This document shows positions 10,913 through 23,034 of a stretch of 64,000 nt of DNA, piece by piece. This stretch comes from Davidsoniella eucalypti (Eukaryota > Ascomycota > Sordariomycetes > Microascales > Ceratocystidaceae). Each line of letters begins with the position of its first letter. Within the stretch, counting starts at the first letter, position 1. The notes beneath the pieces were generated by a model, which worked only from the letters and a program-made list of their open reading frames with translations, made no database searches and had not been told where the DNA came from. The translations under genes and the position numbers were made by a program. The stretch lies in assembly GCA_004009845.1 (NCBI GenBank), contig RMBW01000074.1, positions 62,001-126,000 on the forward strand, given 5' to 3'.

Positions 10913-13809
10913 CAAGAAGATGTATGTCTTTCTTTTTTCGGTCCTGCCTCTCCATTATACAACAAACCCGTCTACATCCAGACACTGCTGATCTGTTCTT
11001 CAAGAAATATGGTGAGCCGGATATGAGTCTCTATAGAATATCCGATACAAGCAATCTACAATCGAAACAAAACTGTATTCCTCAAGTTTATGTTGAAGTA
11101 TGGAACTGCTCCAGGACTCATATACCTCTCAGTGGATAATAAAGAAAAGTCATTCAGCAGATCATCAAAGAATAGAAGGTAGAGACAATTCGGGAACCAG
11201 CTAAAACAACTTCCAGTGTCACTCGGTGTTCTATAACAGATTGATAAATATACCATTATTGATGCTCATATCCTTGACTTCAACAATCTATACTGCCTAT
11301 TCATGCTATCCAGTTAACGTCGTTGCTCCACCCCTGCATTTCACTCATTGTTGTCTCACCATCGCTGCTTCCATCACAGAGTTGATGTTGTAGTTCATTA
11401 CCAGCAAGAGCCACCTAACCAATAGCGAAGGGAAGTAATATAATACATTTCCCTTATATGAGGCATATGACATGGTCTCATCTGACATTCCCTCACTTGA
11501 ACTTGTGTCAAACTTGGTTGGGCAAGAATGCTGAGCTCCGATCTGGCCGTCTAGTTTCTAGGGCGTAGCTTATACCAATGGATCGGTTGTTCGGGGAATG
11601 GTTGTTCTTAAACTTACAGTTTGTTGCTTTTTCTTTTCACTCAACTTGATATAATGCAACTTGGAATAAAAGAACTTTAGAGGGAGACTAAATCATTCGA
11701 TTGTTGTTTGTGCTGAACTCAGAAGGCAAATATCAGAAACCCTAGGTAACATTAACCCTAAGTGGCATTAACTAGATGTACTTATACCTTAAAGATAGTG
11801 AATTTATTTTATTAGTCAAAACCCTAGGTATGATTAGATGAACGAGATAACTCTATATTAATCCTCGTCGAGCATATGTATCTTAATTGGGTTTTTCTTC
11901 TCTCTTACCACCGTGTTCTATGCGTCTAAGGTGCCCCTGTATCAAGATGTCAATTGAAGTCTTCTTTTGTCAAAGCTACAGTGGATTGTTTGTCCCCGTG
12001 TTCCATTTTTGGCATCAAGGAATAGGAATAGGATTTCCAAACCTCGTGTGCTAGTGTGGGATACTATTGGCGGCTAATCATCATTCTTTACTCCTGTAGA
12101 GGCAACTAGACATAGCTTTTGTTCTTGTCACAGATCTGAGACGTTCGACCGGTTTCCTTTGGTCAGTCATGCCTGCTAGAGAATGATCGACTAGAGAGGG
12201 CTAACAAAAGAACAGACCAAGAAACAAAGACAACGGGAAAGAACAAGAATTTGAATCCCTGCAACATGTGTTTTGTGCTCGGCCCGTCCTGCCTAAAGGT
12301 ATAGGGTAGAATCCAGAGCTAGGAGTCGACCTACAATTATGTGACTTGGTATTTTTTAGGAGAGAAGTTTTGCATCTTTTTACTTCTTCTTTCTTTCTTT
12401 GGGTCGCCTATAGGGGCAGATCAGCAAGAAACGTAGGAGAGCGACTTTTCCCAATGCTCAAGGTTTGTGTTTCATGAGATTGAGAAGGCTACAAAGGGTT
12501 AATTAGGGTATGGTAGCAGCGAGTTTTTCCATATTTTTTTCAGGCAGTTGAGTTTGCGCACGGGTATCGCTAGGAGATGTTGTACATACTTATACTACAA
12601 TACTACCATTGGTAGCACGTTCAGCGATCAAGTCACATACATATCTGTAGCTAACTGGGTAGTTAGTTATGGGTTCTGCAGTTTTCCATAATTATGTAAG
12701 TCTGCTTCCGAAAATAAATAAAGTTTGGTGTTATCGCCAACTATACATGTAGAACTGGTAGCATTAGGTACTAGGAAATCAGCTGACTCAGCTTCATTCT
12801 CTATGTATCGTGGATTCCGCCTTTAAAGAGCCGTTTCCGGCTTTAGCCCCAGAATACGCTAATAGGTGGCGAAATTAGGCCCAACTACTGAAGCTAAGAA
12901 ATATGTTTGGTGGCCGCCTTGCTTCTGGTGCAACTTCCCCTCGCAATTAACATTTCAAAACCAATTGGCAAAACAAACACACGAAAAAGAGACTGCAGCA
13001 CAAATCCAGACATAGGAAGGCAAACACCAGCCCAGCGTGCTCAGTCATCACAAATATTCCCAGATTACAGATGTAAGTGAAGCTCTCATTGGCTAAACTG
13101 CTTGAAAAGGCAAACTGGCGTCTCCATCACATCCTAGATCTTCCTCCAGGTGTCTGAGAGCTGGCCAAATAGGCATGGCATGGCCCTGTCTGTCTGGAGC
13201 CCTTCCGTCCCTGTCCTGGGCCAAAGCTGAGACGAGGGCAAGGCTGAATTTGTCTGTTGCTGTTACTGTTATTGTATAGCTAGCTAACCTTGAACCTACA
13301 GCAAGAGCCAGAGCTAGAGCCAGTATAGCAGTAGCTTTGGTCACTCACTCACTGCCTTGTTCAGCGTCCCATCCCAACTATAGTAAACACAACACAACTG
13401 ATCAATCATTCAATCAATTACGCGCTGCACACACCAAAACGCACACACTCAAATCGGCACTTTTGTTGCAGACGGCTTTATCGCGAGAAGAGAAAACAGA
13501 CCGACCAAGAGCCAGAGCAACCAATTGGCCACCCAAGCCAAAAAAAAAAAAAAAAGCCTCCAGAAGAGTCCTATATTTTTTAGTGGCTCACAATCTGCAC
13601 CTTTTGCCTTCGCCAATCTCTGATTATCTTGCGAGAGTCCCTTTTTTCTCTTTTTTTTCTTTTCTTTTTGCTGCTGCTCGTCACTATCATCATTACTATC
13701 ATTCTACTGTTTTCATCGCACACCGCCCGGCGCACCGGCTGTCAATTGTGCGCTGCCTCCACCCCATCCATATGCATGCATAACTGTAAGAAACCACTGC
13801 CGGCCGAAG
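10913..13809. other. gene-free spacer
   Basis: No supported gene. Short frames near 10924-11140 do not resemble any family I know and may be the eroded tail of the HET remnant. A poly(A) run lies at about 13540-13555 and a T/C-rich leader at about 13630-13680, both just upstream of the next gene. Confidence 0.45.
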
Positions 13810-16653
13810 ATGGAGGCTGCGGCGAAACGAATTCAACAATTACAGACTTATCTCCCTGAGCTCCCCCATACCATTTCTCCTAGCCCCGACTGCCGCTTCC
13901 GCATTCCTGCACACTGCACCGACCCCGAAGAAGATCTCTTTCTGCCGCTGCAGCACATGACCTTTGTGTCCGGTGAAGCGGACCGCGGCTTATTGTTGAC
14001 CAGACCGTATTATGACATGCGCGAAGAACCGACTGTCGCCCTATCTACTGCATCGCTGATTGCGAAGAAAAAAGCCGGCACCAAGATTTCACTCAGCGAC
14101 TACGCGAAAAAGAAGGACAGCCCTTTGCCCACTGCCACCATTACTGCAATTGAACCCACCACCACCACAACCACCGCCACTACTGCCATAATTTCTTCGA
14201 CTGACTCTACCGCCTCCAAAAAACTATCATCATCCTCCTCCTCATCGTCATCTACTTCTACTACTACTACCTTTACATCATCATCTATTGCTACCTCGAC
14301 TTCAGTCCCCGCCAGCCGTCAATCGGGAGACGCCGATATGCCTCCCAAAACCATCACCAACTCGCGCCACGGCGCCTTAGCCACCGACGCAAGGCCCATC
14401 CCCATTTCCAGAGATCGTGATCGAGACCGGGACCGGGACCGCGATCGCGATAGGCCCTACGACAGAGATCGCGATAGTGCTAGAGACAACCGAGACCGAG
14501 AACGCCCACGCGATCGTGATCGTGAACGCGACCGTGACCGTAGTGATCGCGTGCGGGACCGTGATAGAGAACGCGGCCTTGACTCCAAAGATCGATCTAC
14601 CGTGCCCTCACGCAATCTACCACTAAAGTCGCTATCTTCGCGACCACGGGATACTGACCGTCTATCATCATCGGCCAGCTCTACCTCTGGTCGACCTTCG
14701 ACTATCTCTACCTCAATATCCTCGTCAAACACGCCTAAGCTCCCCCCCAAACCCCCACCGCCAGTCTCCCAAACTCAGACTACATTGGCGGAGCGCCGAC
14801 ACACTGACGATGACGATACTATGCGACTTAAGCGACCCAAGCTAGAATCAAATGGTACCAAAAATTCACTTCCCTCTCGCGATCACGATGACGTTGCTGT
14901 GCGGCGTAAAGATCATCTTTCTAGCCGTGAAGATAGAGACCGCGAAAGGGACCGCGAACGGGAGCGCGATAGAGATAGAGATAGGGGAAAGGACATCGAC
15001 AGAGATAGAGACAGAGATCGCGACCGTGATCGTGATCGTCTCCGCGATAAAGAACGCGATCGCATAGACCGAGAAAGGGATCGCGACCGGGATCGCGACC
15101 GGGACAGAGACAGAGATCGTGGCCGGCCAAAAGACGACGACCAGCGTGACAAAGACCGCGAGCGGTCAATTCCTCGTAAGGGCAAGCTGGATAGCTCTGA
15201 GACTACCTCCAACGGCCTTTCTATGCTCAAAGCTGCTACTACCAGCAGCACTGCTCGTAATATATCACCTGCACCCAATGGCACCAGCAGGCCCCGAGCC
15301 GGATCGACGAATGGCAATACAGCTCGCCCGGCCTCTAGCAACAGTGTCCGGCACACACCAACAAAAGCTAGCTCGACGACATCCACGCTACCGCCCTTGC
15401 TATCACCATTACATCTTTCCCTTGACGACGACGGCGGCAAAAAGAAGAAGACGCACACTACTACTTCTATCAACAGCACTTCCAATGCTAATGCCAAGTT
15501 CGCTTTTGACTACGATGTCCCCGAAAACCCCACCGAAAACCTGAAAAGGATTGAAATTCCCAAGATCTCAAAGGTCATTCTACCACCGCTTCTCTCACCA
15601 ACATTTCCTCCAGAAATTGAAGACAGGCTCTCTTCCTTCGCCGACGGCACCAAGATACCAGAGGCGCCTTTGCCACAATCACGAATTGTTTCACTCAAAA
15701 TCCCCTCGCACTTGCGTCTAAGACTTGCCCAGGTTCTTTTCCCGAATTTTATGAAGGCAGTCGCATCGGAGTCTGCAGCGCAGCCATCAGCGAAGAAGCG
15801 CCCTGTCTCTGTTCTCGATCCTCCCGCTGAACAAGTTGCCTCCAAGAAACCTCGTGCCGCCGAGGCTACAGTACGCCTCAATGTCCCTGCCACGCCATCC
15901 AAGCATAGCGCGGCTATGACACGCGTTGCCTCCAACTCATCTTTCAATGGAGGCACACCGGCCAACTCAGCACCGTCACCAGCGCGCCCAGATTCGGCGT
16001 CGGATAGACCGCCACCAAAGGCACTACCAGCCTCTATCTCGGGTCCCATGCGTGTACGCAGTGATAACATGGTGAAACTAGGTCGCAAACTCAAGCATCA
16101 ACGTGATGCCGTGATCCGCAAGCCACAAATTGCTGATCGGTCACTAGGCGGAGCGGCGTTGTACGAAAATAGCGAAGTCATGGCATCATCGCTAGTCGGC
16201 ATTGAGTCTATTCTCGCATACATGATTGGGTTCAAGGTGATAGCTGACCTGCGCCAACGCGAGCGCAAGGTGATTGATGCGGGCATCTGGCAGTCAGTCA
16301 TCCCCTTAATCACCGAACTCACGTCGTGGACCAAAACGTATCGGCCAATCAACGCGTTATTGCTACAGCTACATGCGCTCGTGTATGAGCAGCTGATTGC
16401 GGCATTTGCGACAAACCCAACAACACCGTTCGGCGAGGTGAGCAAAAACCTCATGCGTCGCGCCGAGGGCTGGGCACATGCCAACAGAGTTGCGAAGCAT
16501 ATAGACGAGTTTGACGGAAAGCAGGCTATGATGGGCCCATGGACTACTATTGACGATGCCGTGCTACGCGCACTTGATGTCATGGTGGTGTGGGCGAAGA
16601 AGAATGGGTTAGATTGGAAGCCACAGATTGAGTCTTCGATGGTTCAGCAATGA
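13810..16653 (+). CDS. RD-repeat nuclear protein, possible Ell-binding (Ebp1-like) elongation factor partner
   Basis: One uninterrupted reading frame of 947 residues; the start is at CGAAGATGG. Three parts are visible. Residues 1-100 are a conserved-looking N terminus, then a T/S tract. Residues about 198-257 and 374-455 are long Arg-Asp dipeptide runs interleaved with Ser/Pro/Thr-rich linkers. From about 575 a segment with IPKISKVILPPLLSPTFPPE leads to an all-alpha-looking C-terminal domain (about 752-943, containing YENSEVMASSLVGIESILAY). RD mixed-charge runs are typical of nuclear RNA-processing and elongation proteins. The C-terminal part reminds me of the domain annotated in fungal Ell-binding (Ebp1/AF4-like) proteins. 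That link is from memory of the family pattern and is tentative. The long Ser-Arg reading frames on the opposite strand are mirror images of the RD codons. Confidence 0.75.
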   Translation: MEAAAKRIQQLQTYLPELPHTISPSPDCRFRIPAHCTDPEEDLFLPLQHMTFVSGEADRGLLLTRPYYDMREEPTVALSTASLIAKKKAGTKISLSDYAKKKDSPLPTATITAIEPTTTTTTATTAIISSTDSTASKKLSSSSSSSSSTSTTTTFTSSSIATSTSVPASRQSGDADMPPKTITNSRHGALATDARPIPISRDRDRDRDRDRDRDRPYDRDRDSARDNRDRERPRDRDRERDRDRSDRVRDRDRERGLDSKDRSTVPSRNLPLKSLSSRPRDTDRLSSSASSTSGRPSTISTSISSSNTPKLPPKPPPPVSQTQTTLAERRHTDDDDTMRLKRPKLESNGTKNSLPSRDHDDVAVRRKDHLSSREDRDRERDRERERDRDRDRGKDIDRDRDRDRDRDRDRLRDKERDRIDRERDRDRDRDRDRDRDRGRPKDDDQRDKDRERSIPRKGKLDSSETTSNGLSMLKAATTSSTARNISPAPNGTSRPRAGSTNGNTARPASSNSVRHTPTKASSTTSTLPPLLSPLHLSLDDDGGKKKKTHTTTSINSTSNANAKFAFDYDVPENPTENLKRIEIPKISKVILPPLLSPTFPPEIEDRLSSFADGTKIPEAPLPQSRIVSLKIPSHLRLRLAQVLFPNFMKAVASESAAQPSAKKRPVSVLDPPAEQVASKKPRAAEATVRLNVPATPSKHSAAMTRVASNSSFNGGTPANSAPSPARPDSASDRPPPKALPASISGPMRVRSDNMVKLGRKLKHQRDAVIRKPQIADRSLGGAALYENSEVMASSLVGIESILAYMIGFKVIADLRQRERKVIDAGIWQSVIPLITELTSWTKTYRPINALLLQLHALVYEQLIAAFATNPTTPFGEVSKNLMRRAEGWAHANRVAKHIDEFDGKQAMMGPWTTIDDAVLRALDVMVVWAKKNGLDWKPQIESSMVQQ

Positions 16654-19600
16654 TGAATTGATACTTTATAGACATTATAGTATCACTTCTCTTTTTCTTC
16701 CCTTTCTATCTTCTGCCATCTTCTCCCATTTATCGTCTAGTTAATTCTAGTCACTTTTTATCAACACTCGTATGGATGAAAGATTATCGGATAATAATGT
16801 CTTTTCTTTCTATCAATCTTTGTCTTTTTGTTTCGCCATTTTCTGTCTATTTTGTTCTCTGCGAAGAGACATGTCATCTTTTTTTTCTGCTGTTTTTTTC
16901 TACTTTTTTATCATTGTTTAGCATCGTTATTATTGCTCACTACACTTTACAACTATCTTATACACTTCCTTTTCTTTTTCTTTTTACACTCACGATACCA
17001 CTTCAAGTCAGACACTCACGAGTTGCAATGTCTCTATTATTCTCTATTCTATTTTTTTTCTTTTGCCAAACTTTCACGTAAGCTTTGTTCTACAAGCTTC
17101 TATTCTATTCATCATGTAGTTCTTCTTTGGGTTTTTTTTTCTATCAAGTTTGCTATCTATCTCTGTTTCATCCTATATCTTGTTTCTGTTCTCTTGCGTT
17201 CTTTTTTTGTTGGTTTATCTGCGTAACTCCTGTTTCTTATCTTTTGTGGTCTTATTTGCCTGTCATCTATTCCATACCTTGTTTCTTTTTCTTTTTTTCT
17301 ACTCTCTCTTAGAGTCTCTATCTCAATGGAAGGTCTATTTGTCAGATTATTAGTATAATCATTGTCATCATTCTCCAAAAAATACACACTTGTTTGAATA
17401 TCATTATTCGTAGCTACTATCTCTGTTGTCTTTATCTTCTAGTTCAAATAAGTTAACGTTGTTATCAATGAATATTTATCTTTCTCCCCGATACTGCCGA
17501 TACTGAGCGAGTTTTGTATTAGAAATATATTCAAAGATTATCTCCTTCATGGCGATTTGTCAGGCATTATTTCGTAAATGTTTTATTATCACGAATTTAG
17601 ACCACATGCACTATCAAAATCTAGACGAGTAAGAAAAATGGGATACCAAAATCTAAGATCAAGTGACGTCATGGTATATATCTGATGACAATAAGTTCCG
17701 GAGAAGAAGAAAGGAAGAAGACTTATCAGCGGGTAGACATTAAATAGTTGTTAAGAAGAAGGAAAGTTTGTAGTTTCCGAATCAAATGATTATTCTACTA
17801 CTGTTTAGTACAACAATGTGATGGAAAATATCATAGCGTGAACGAATGAATCATAGGGTTACCGTAAAAGTGTTAAGTGATTATTTAGGGTTTGTGTGTT
17901 TTGATGGCAAGTGTAAGCGCCTTTTTGACACAACACTCAACTTGAGTTTTTTTTCTCAGAAATCTCAACTTACTTCAAGGGATACCTTAATTCTTATGAG
18001 ATTTATAGGGGGTGTCGAAAAATAATAGTGAACCTGTTTATTTTTCTACTATGGGTATGCTTTCTCATTATGTATTCCTCTGAGAACTCGCCAGAAGAGA
18101 ATAGAAACGCTAAGCGGAGGTGGAGGGGGCCTGGAATTTTATGAGGTGGGGGGGGGGAGGTTGAGAAATGTTTCTACTTAACGTTCACTCGACCTATCAC
18201 GGAACAAAGGGAATATTGAAGAAGGAAGATGAATAGTGTATGTGAAAACTCAACTAAAGAGGGATGGAGCTACAAGAGGACAAACTTATCCGTTGAATTT
18301 ATCTGTAGTGATCGGAGTATGACCTTTGTTACCGGACGACTAAAGAAGAATATGGCAAGTATCTTGGCCAGATATCGAAACATACATATGGAAATTCACT
18401 TTTAGATCTTTGGGGCTTATGTATGCGCTTCAGTCGATCATTTTAGCTGGCGCTTACGGTTACTGAAAAGTCCGTCCGGTTGACTAATTTTTATTTTTAT
18501 TTTCAAAACAGGCAACCAAAGAGGCAAAGATGAACAATACTTAAAAGTAATAGTAGTAAATAATTGGCCTGTACATATAGATAGGAAGAGAACCTTGGAA
18601 GGGGAAACCGAGAGAGGTTAGGGGAAGATAAAGTGAGGCTGTGAGGGATATTCTGAACTGATTGTTGGTGTACTTTTATTTTCCTTCCGTGGGGGGGACC
18701 GGTGGAGAGAAGGCACAGACGTTTATTACCGGCTTTTTTTTTGGTGGTTTAATGGGGTGGTCTGCGTGTGGCATAATAACAAGATGATACGGGGATGTTA
18801 CTGTAGATTTTTCTTCTTCGTTGTAGTGTTTTGTGATAGTTGTATAGTATCATACGGGATGGGGATGATGTTGACATGAAAGCACTTGATAGTGGCGGTA
18901 TGAGGAGATGATACGAACTACTCGAGTCTAGCACTGAGACTATGGTAATATGACGATACTGTGATTTGCCTTGGTGTCTTTTTGAGAGCCACAATGCAAT
19001 GATACGCTGTGTACATATATAGTCAACACTTGTCTCAAGACTATAGAATGCGATCTTTAATAGGATAGCCAAAGCGCAGCAGTCGTGACGAAAGCCATAG
19101 AGCGAATAAAAGCATGACTTCGTCTATCTGTAGGTAGCAATGAACACGAACAATAGAAACAACGTGTGTTGTATACAACACCTTGGATTGGCTGGATTCG
19201 ATTTACACCTTCTTGTCTCGTAAGAAGAGGCAGGCTGTCACGGACTTTGCTGGGATAAAGAGAATGGCAGTTTCCAAACACGACTTGTTCCTCTCATAGT
19301 AAAACTGGAAAGATCAACAGAAGAAAGCTTACTAAGTCTTGGGGACAAAGGTCTCGGAGGCGCGGATCTGGACTGAATTTCTGGATGGCTTGTGATTTCT
19401 ATTTTTTATTTCTTAGTCTAGGCGCTCAGATACCTAAAAAAGAGGGAGGAGAAGGAAGAAGTAGAAAGAGGGGCGTGATAGCAGGGAACTTCAATGATCG
19501 TATCTTGTTTTGTTGTATTCATTTTGTTATTTTCTTACTGTCTACGTTATTTAGTACGTACCGAGATGCAACAGGCCTATTATTGAGTGAGATACGATCT

Positions 19601-20670
19601 TTCCCAGTTGAGTCTTGGATAGCTGGAGCAATGACAATATTCTTCTTTTTGCTTATTTGTTTTTACGGATTGGAATGTTAGGGCGGCTACGAAGACCAGT
19701 TTTGGATCCAAATCTGCCGATGGAAATCCGAGACGAATAGAGACGGACCCCCGACGCCGGAGCAAATATATGAGGTGAAATTGAGGCAGTAGCGCCCTTT
19801 TTGGGGGTTTTTTTTTCTCATGTCTCGTCTCTTCTCAAACTGACCGGCTTATCTGATAGTAAGAAAAAGAAAGCAAGGCTTGCCCCTCACTTGAGGTTGC
19901 GCAAAAAGCAAAAGCAGAGTGCCGCGGCTGAAGACTTATCAATATATACTCATCCAATAGGTTTTTTTCTCTTGGAACTGCACCAATGCTTGATACCTGG
20001 GGGTTTATTACTCTTTAATTCTGAATATCATGTCACTCTATGTGTTTGAAGGATACAAAAAAGCCTCCAATAAATGTAATCATATTTGTTATATTTGTTG
20101 GTGCGGCTAATTCTTGGCAAATTGGCCTCGAAAAAAGGGCCGCGTTTGCACCTTCTGTTTCTGATCAAAGCTTAACTAATCTCGAGACAAAAAACAAAGC
20201 TAACTGTATATAGAAAAAAACTAAAACCTCTCTGAATCAAAAAGAAAACAAAATCAATGCTTAGAACCTATGATATAATGAGACGGCTGGTTCATTGGTT
20301 TGAAATCAACTTGCTTTTATATCGCCACTCCAAGAAACATTTATGCCTGATCAAATCTTAGATGTGCTGTATGACCAACCCGGAGAAGAAAAAATCTAGC
20401 TTTTTTCTTGTTGCTCTTAATTCCTGCCTTGTCATCTGCTAAAAAGACCGCATTTCACCGGCGGATTCCACGATTGGCCGCCAAACTCGCAGTGATACTT
20501 AATTCGTTAGCTTGGCTTAGCTTTTTTTTCTTGTTTACAAATTGAGTCACGAGATTGTGAATAGCTCGTGATATTTGATAGCAGCCTGAGGTGTTGACAT
20601 AGCTGGCTGAATTGGACCAGAATCCAAAATCCAATGGAAGAAACAAGAGCAGGAGGTAGAGTTGAGTCGT

Positions 20671-20695
20671 TCAGGGTTAGGGTTGGGTTTAGGGC
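20671..20695 (+). repeat. short interstitial telomere-like repeat (TTAGGG variants)
   Basis: About four degenerate TTAGGG units (CAGGGTTAGGGTTGGGTTTA then GGG) lie inside a non-coding spacer. TTAGGG is the usual telomere repeat of filamentous fungi. Too short to call a former telomere; it could equally be a Tbf1/telobox-type binding site. Confidence 0.5.
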
Positions 20696-22909
20696 GGTCC
20701 GATTTGGCGGCTATGGTGTTGAACCTTAAAAGGCAATGTACTGTGTGTTTCGTTAATATACATAGTTTGTGCTTCTATGATTGTATATGCAAAAGGTAAG
20801 GCCTGCATAACCGACCTACATATGTACATAGATGAAGACGCAATGTAACTAATGTTTCTGTGTCCGATTATTGGCTAAAGATGGAAGACAGGTCAAACAG
20901 AGAAGCGCGGACCCCTCTCAGAATCATGATACTTTGCTCAGGCGATTGTTGCGTTGTTAGCCCTGTTAGTCTACTGGTTGAGCAAAACATAGCATGAGAT
21001 GATACTTGATGACTTGACAGGCATGGATCTACTGCGGCTCAACTAAGACGAGCCAGGCTCGCCTATAGCGTCGCCTATAGCGAATGAGAAAAGAAAGCAG
21101 CTAGCATCTGGCAGTCTGTTCCATGTTTCCGTGGCTGCTGGGCAAACTTTGCCTTCCGTGTTTGGCTCAGATGCCGGAAAGATTATCTACGTACATGTAT
21201 GTACTATATTTGTAGACAGATATGTAAAGCCTCGCAACGTCATGCCAGGAACGCTCCTGGAAAGGCCGGCCTGTCGCAGTAGTCGATAGTAGTATGCAAT
21301 ATGCAATATGCAACATGCAGAGATAGACTGATGATTCTCGTTCGTCCCAAAGGCCCGGCCATCCGGGTACTAGCTGTTAAATTGACAACGGTAAACGATG
21401 AGTGGCATACGTACGTACATCATTAGACCACAGAGGTATGACCTTCAGGGACGCATTGAGCATCGTTATCCACCGAGAGATCTTACTACTTGTTGGTTAG
21501 CTCTATCGCTAGTTCTACGAACAAGGCCGATGACGATATTATGGCTGATGCTAATTTTCATGGCGGAGCCCGCCTTGAGAGCTTGAGAAGCACTGATACT
21601 CTAGGAACCCAGGTCAATGTTGCAGTAGCAGAGGGGCTAACTAGTAGAGAAACCCCCTCGTTTTATTTCCTTCTTTTTTTCTTCTCGGGCTGTATCTTGC
21701 GGTATCCTCTCCTCCCCGGTCAGCCAGTCAGCCCAAGCCAAGCTTAGACTGAGCCGCGTCCCTCCACATGAGACCTATTGTCATGTTGTTGTGGTAGCTT
21801 AAGCTCGGAAGCATCGCGCCATTGTCTACAGCTGATTTTCTTTTCGGCTGTAAGCTTACTACACGAGCTACGATATTCTCTTTGAATGGGCCAAGAAACA
21901 TCTAGATTGACGTCGCCTGAGGGTACGCGATGTCCGGTCTACGCTGAAGGCTCAGTTGCTTTGTTTACTTGGTTTGATCCGGGCAGGGGCGAGCGGCGTG
22001 TTTCTCGGAGAGCATAGAATAGCATAGTTGATATAGAGTGCTATGGCACTGCACAATAGAGCAGACCACCAGACAATCAGCACAACGCTTCGCTTTCGGA
22101 ATGCTATCGAGGTAGCAGCAGCCGCAAGGCCCTGGCCGGCCGAGCCTAGCGCCACGGAGGGGCGTGTGCTTATGTGGAGACGAGAAGTATCCTGCGGCCA
22201 GGAAGGAAACGAACGAGGGAAAAAAGCAGAGAAAGAGAGTAGAAGCAACCAAGAAAAGAAAAAAAAACAGAAGATCTTGTTTGTGTCCCTAGAATTGGTC
22301 TCTGGAGTTGGAGAGACTGCGATCGCAGCCGGACTTGTCGGAGTGGCTGGTCTTCATCGCCAAATCATGATAGAGCGCGCAGAATGTCTTATCTTGGCCA
22401 CATCATCGACGGCACACAAAGTCTATGCTATCAAAACTGCGCTAGAAGAGATAGAGAGAAGAGTACAAACAAAACAAAACCATAGAACCAAGACTAACAG
22501 CAGAAGCCTCTAGAGTCAAAAAGCTCTATCAACAATAATAGCCCGAGGTAGCTGCCCTGGCTGCTCAGCGCTCCTGCTCGCTGTAGCTTCCCTGTACACA
22601 CACTTTTTGCATCACCCCACCTTCGCCGGCTAGCACCACTCACATCTGAGACGCCTCATTTGATGCCGCTTTGCGTTGCGAAGAAACTACCCCGCCTCCA
22701 GCCCACCTGGCTACCAAAAAGAGAGAACCAACTGAAAAATGGCACTAGAGCTGGCGCTACTAGCAGTAAGTAAACAGAGCAACAGCCAAAACAAGACACG
22801 GGAAAGGAAAAACCCATGGCCTTGAATGGTAGGCCAGAGAAGCTGGCCGAAAGGGAAAGGGTCGAAAAAGGCAGTGGCTCATATCCGTCTAGGACGCCAA
22901 CTGCTTGCT

Positions 22910-23034
22910 TTTAAAACCGGAGCTCTTCCCTCGTTCATTTTTTCTTTCCCTCTCCTCTTCTTTCTTTTTCTCTCCATCCGCTCTTCTTCACAAACACTCT
23001 TCTTTACTTCTTCAAACCCCCCAAATCTATCATC
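22910..23034 (+). promoter_or_regulatory. GAPDH core promoter and CT-rich leader
   Basis: A TTTTAAAACC TATA-like string at about 22910 is followed by a long pyrimidine tract (about 22926-23015: TTTCTTTCCCTCTCC and similar). CT-rich tracts before the start are characteristic of strongly expressed fungal genes such as gpdA. The ATG sits in an ATCATCATGGCT context. Confidence 0.6.

Larger units (their letters stand above)
16654..23034. other. 6.4-kb gene-free spacer and GAPDH promoter
   Basis: No coding frame with gene-like composition on either strand. The 3' flank of the RD-repeat gene (16660-17400) is strongly T/C-rich. A homopolymer G run lies near 18147-18155. Telomere-like repeats occur at 20671-20695, a short direct repeat CGCCTATAG at about 21060-21080, and a TATGCAA microrepeat at about 21293-21315. 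The frame at 22043-22513 (156 codons) has no recognisable domain and is not supported. The last 150 bases are the GAPDH promoter and leader. Confidence 0.5.

Noticed and set aside
14913..15497. 194-codon minus-strand Ser-Arg-rich frame (SR-protein look-alike)
   Set aside because: It is the mirror of the RD-encoding codons of the plus-strand gene; GATCGC-type repeats read as SR on the other strand.
22043..22513. 156-codon frame upstream of GAPDH
   Set aside because: No domain, mixed low-complexity K/E-rich composition and no splice context.
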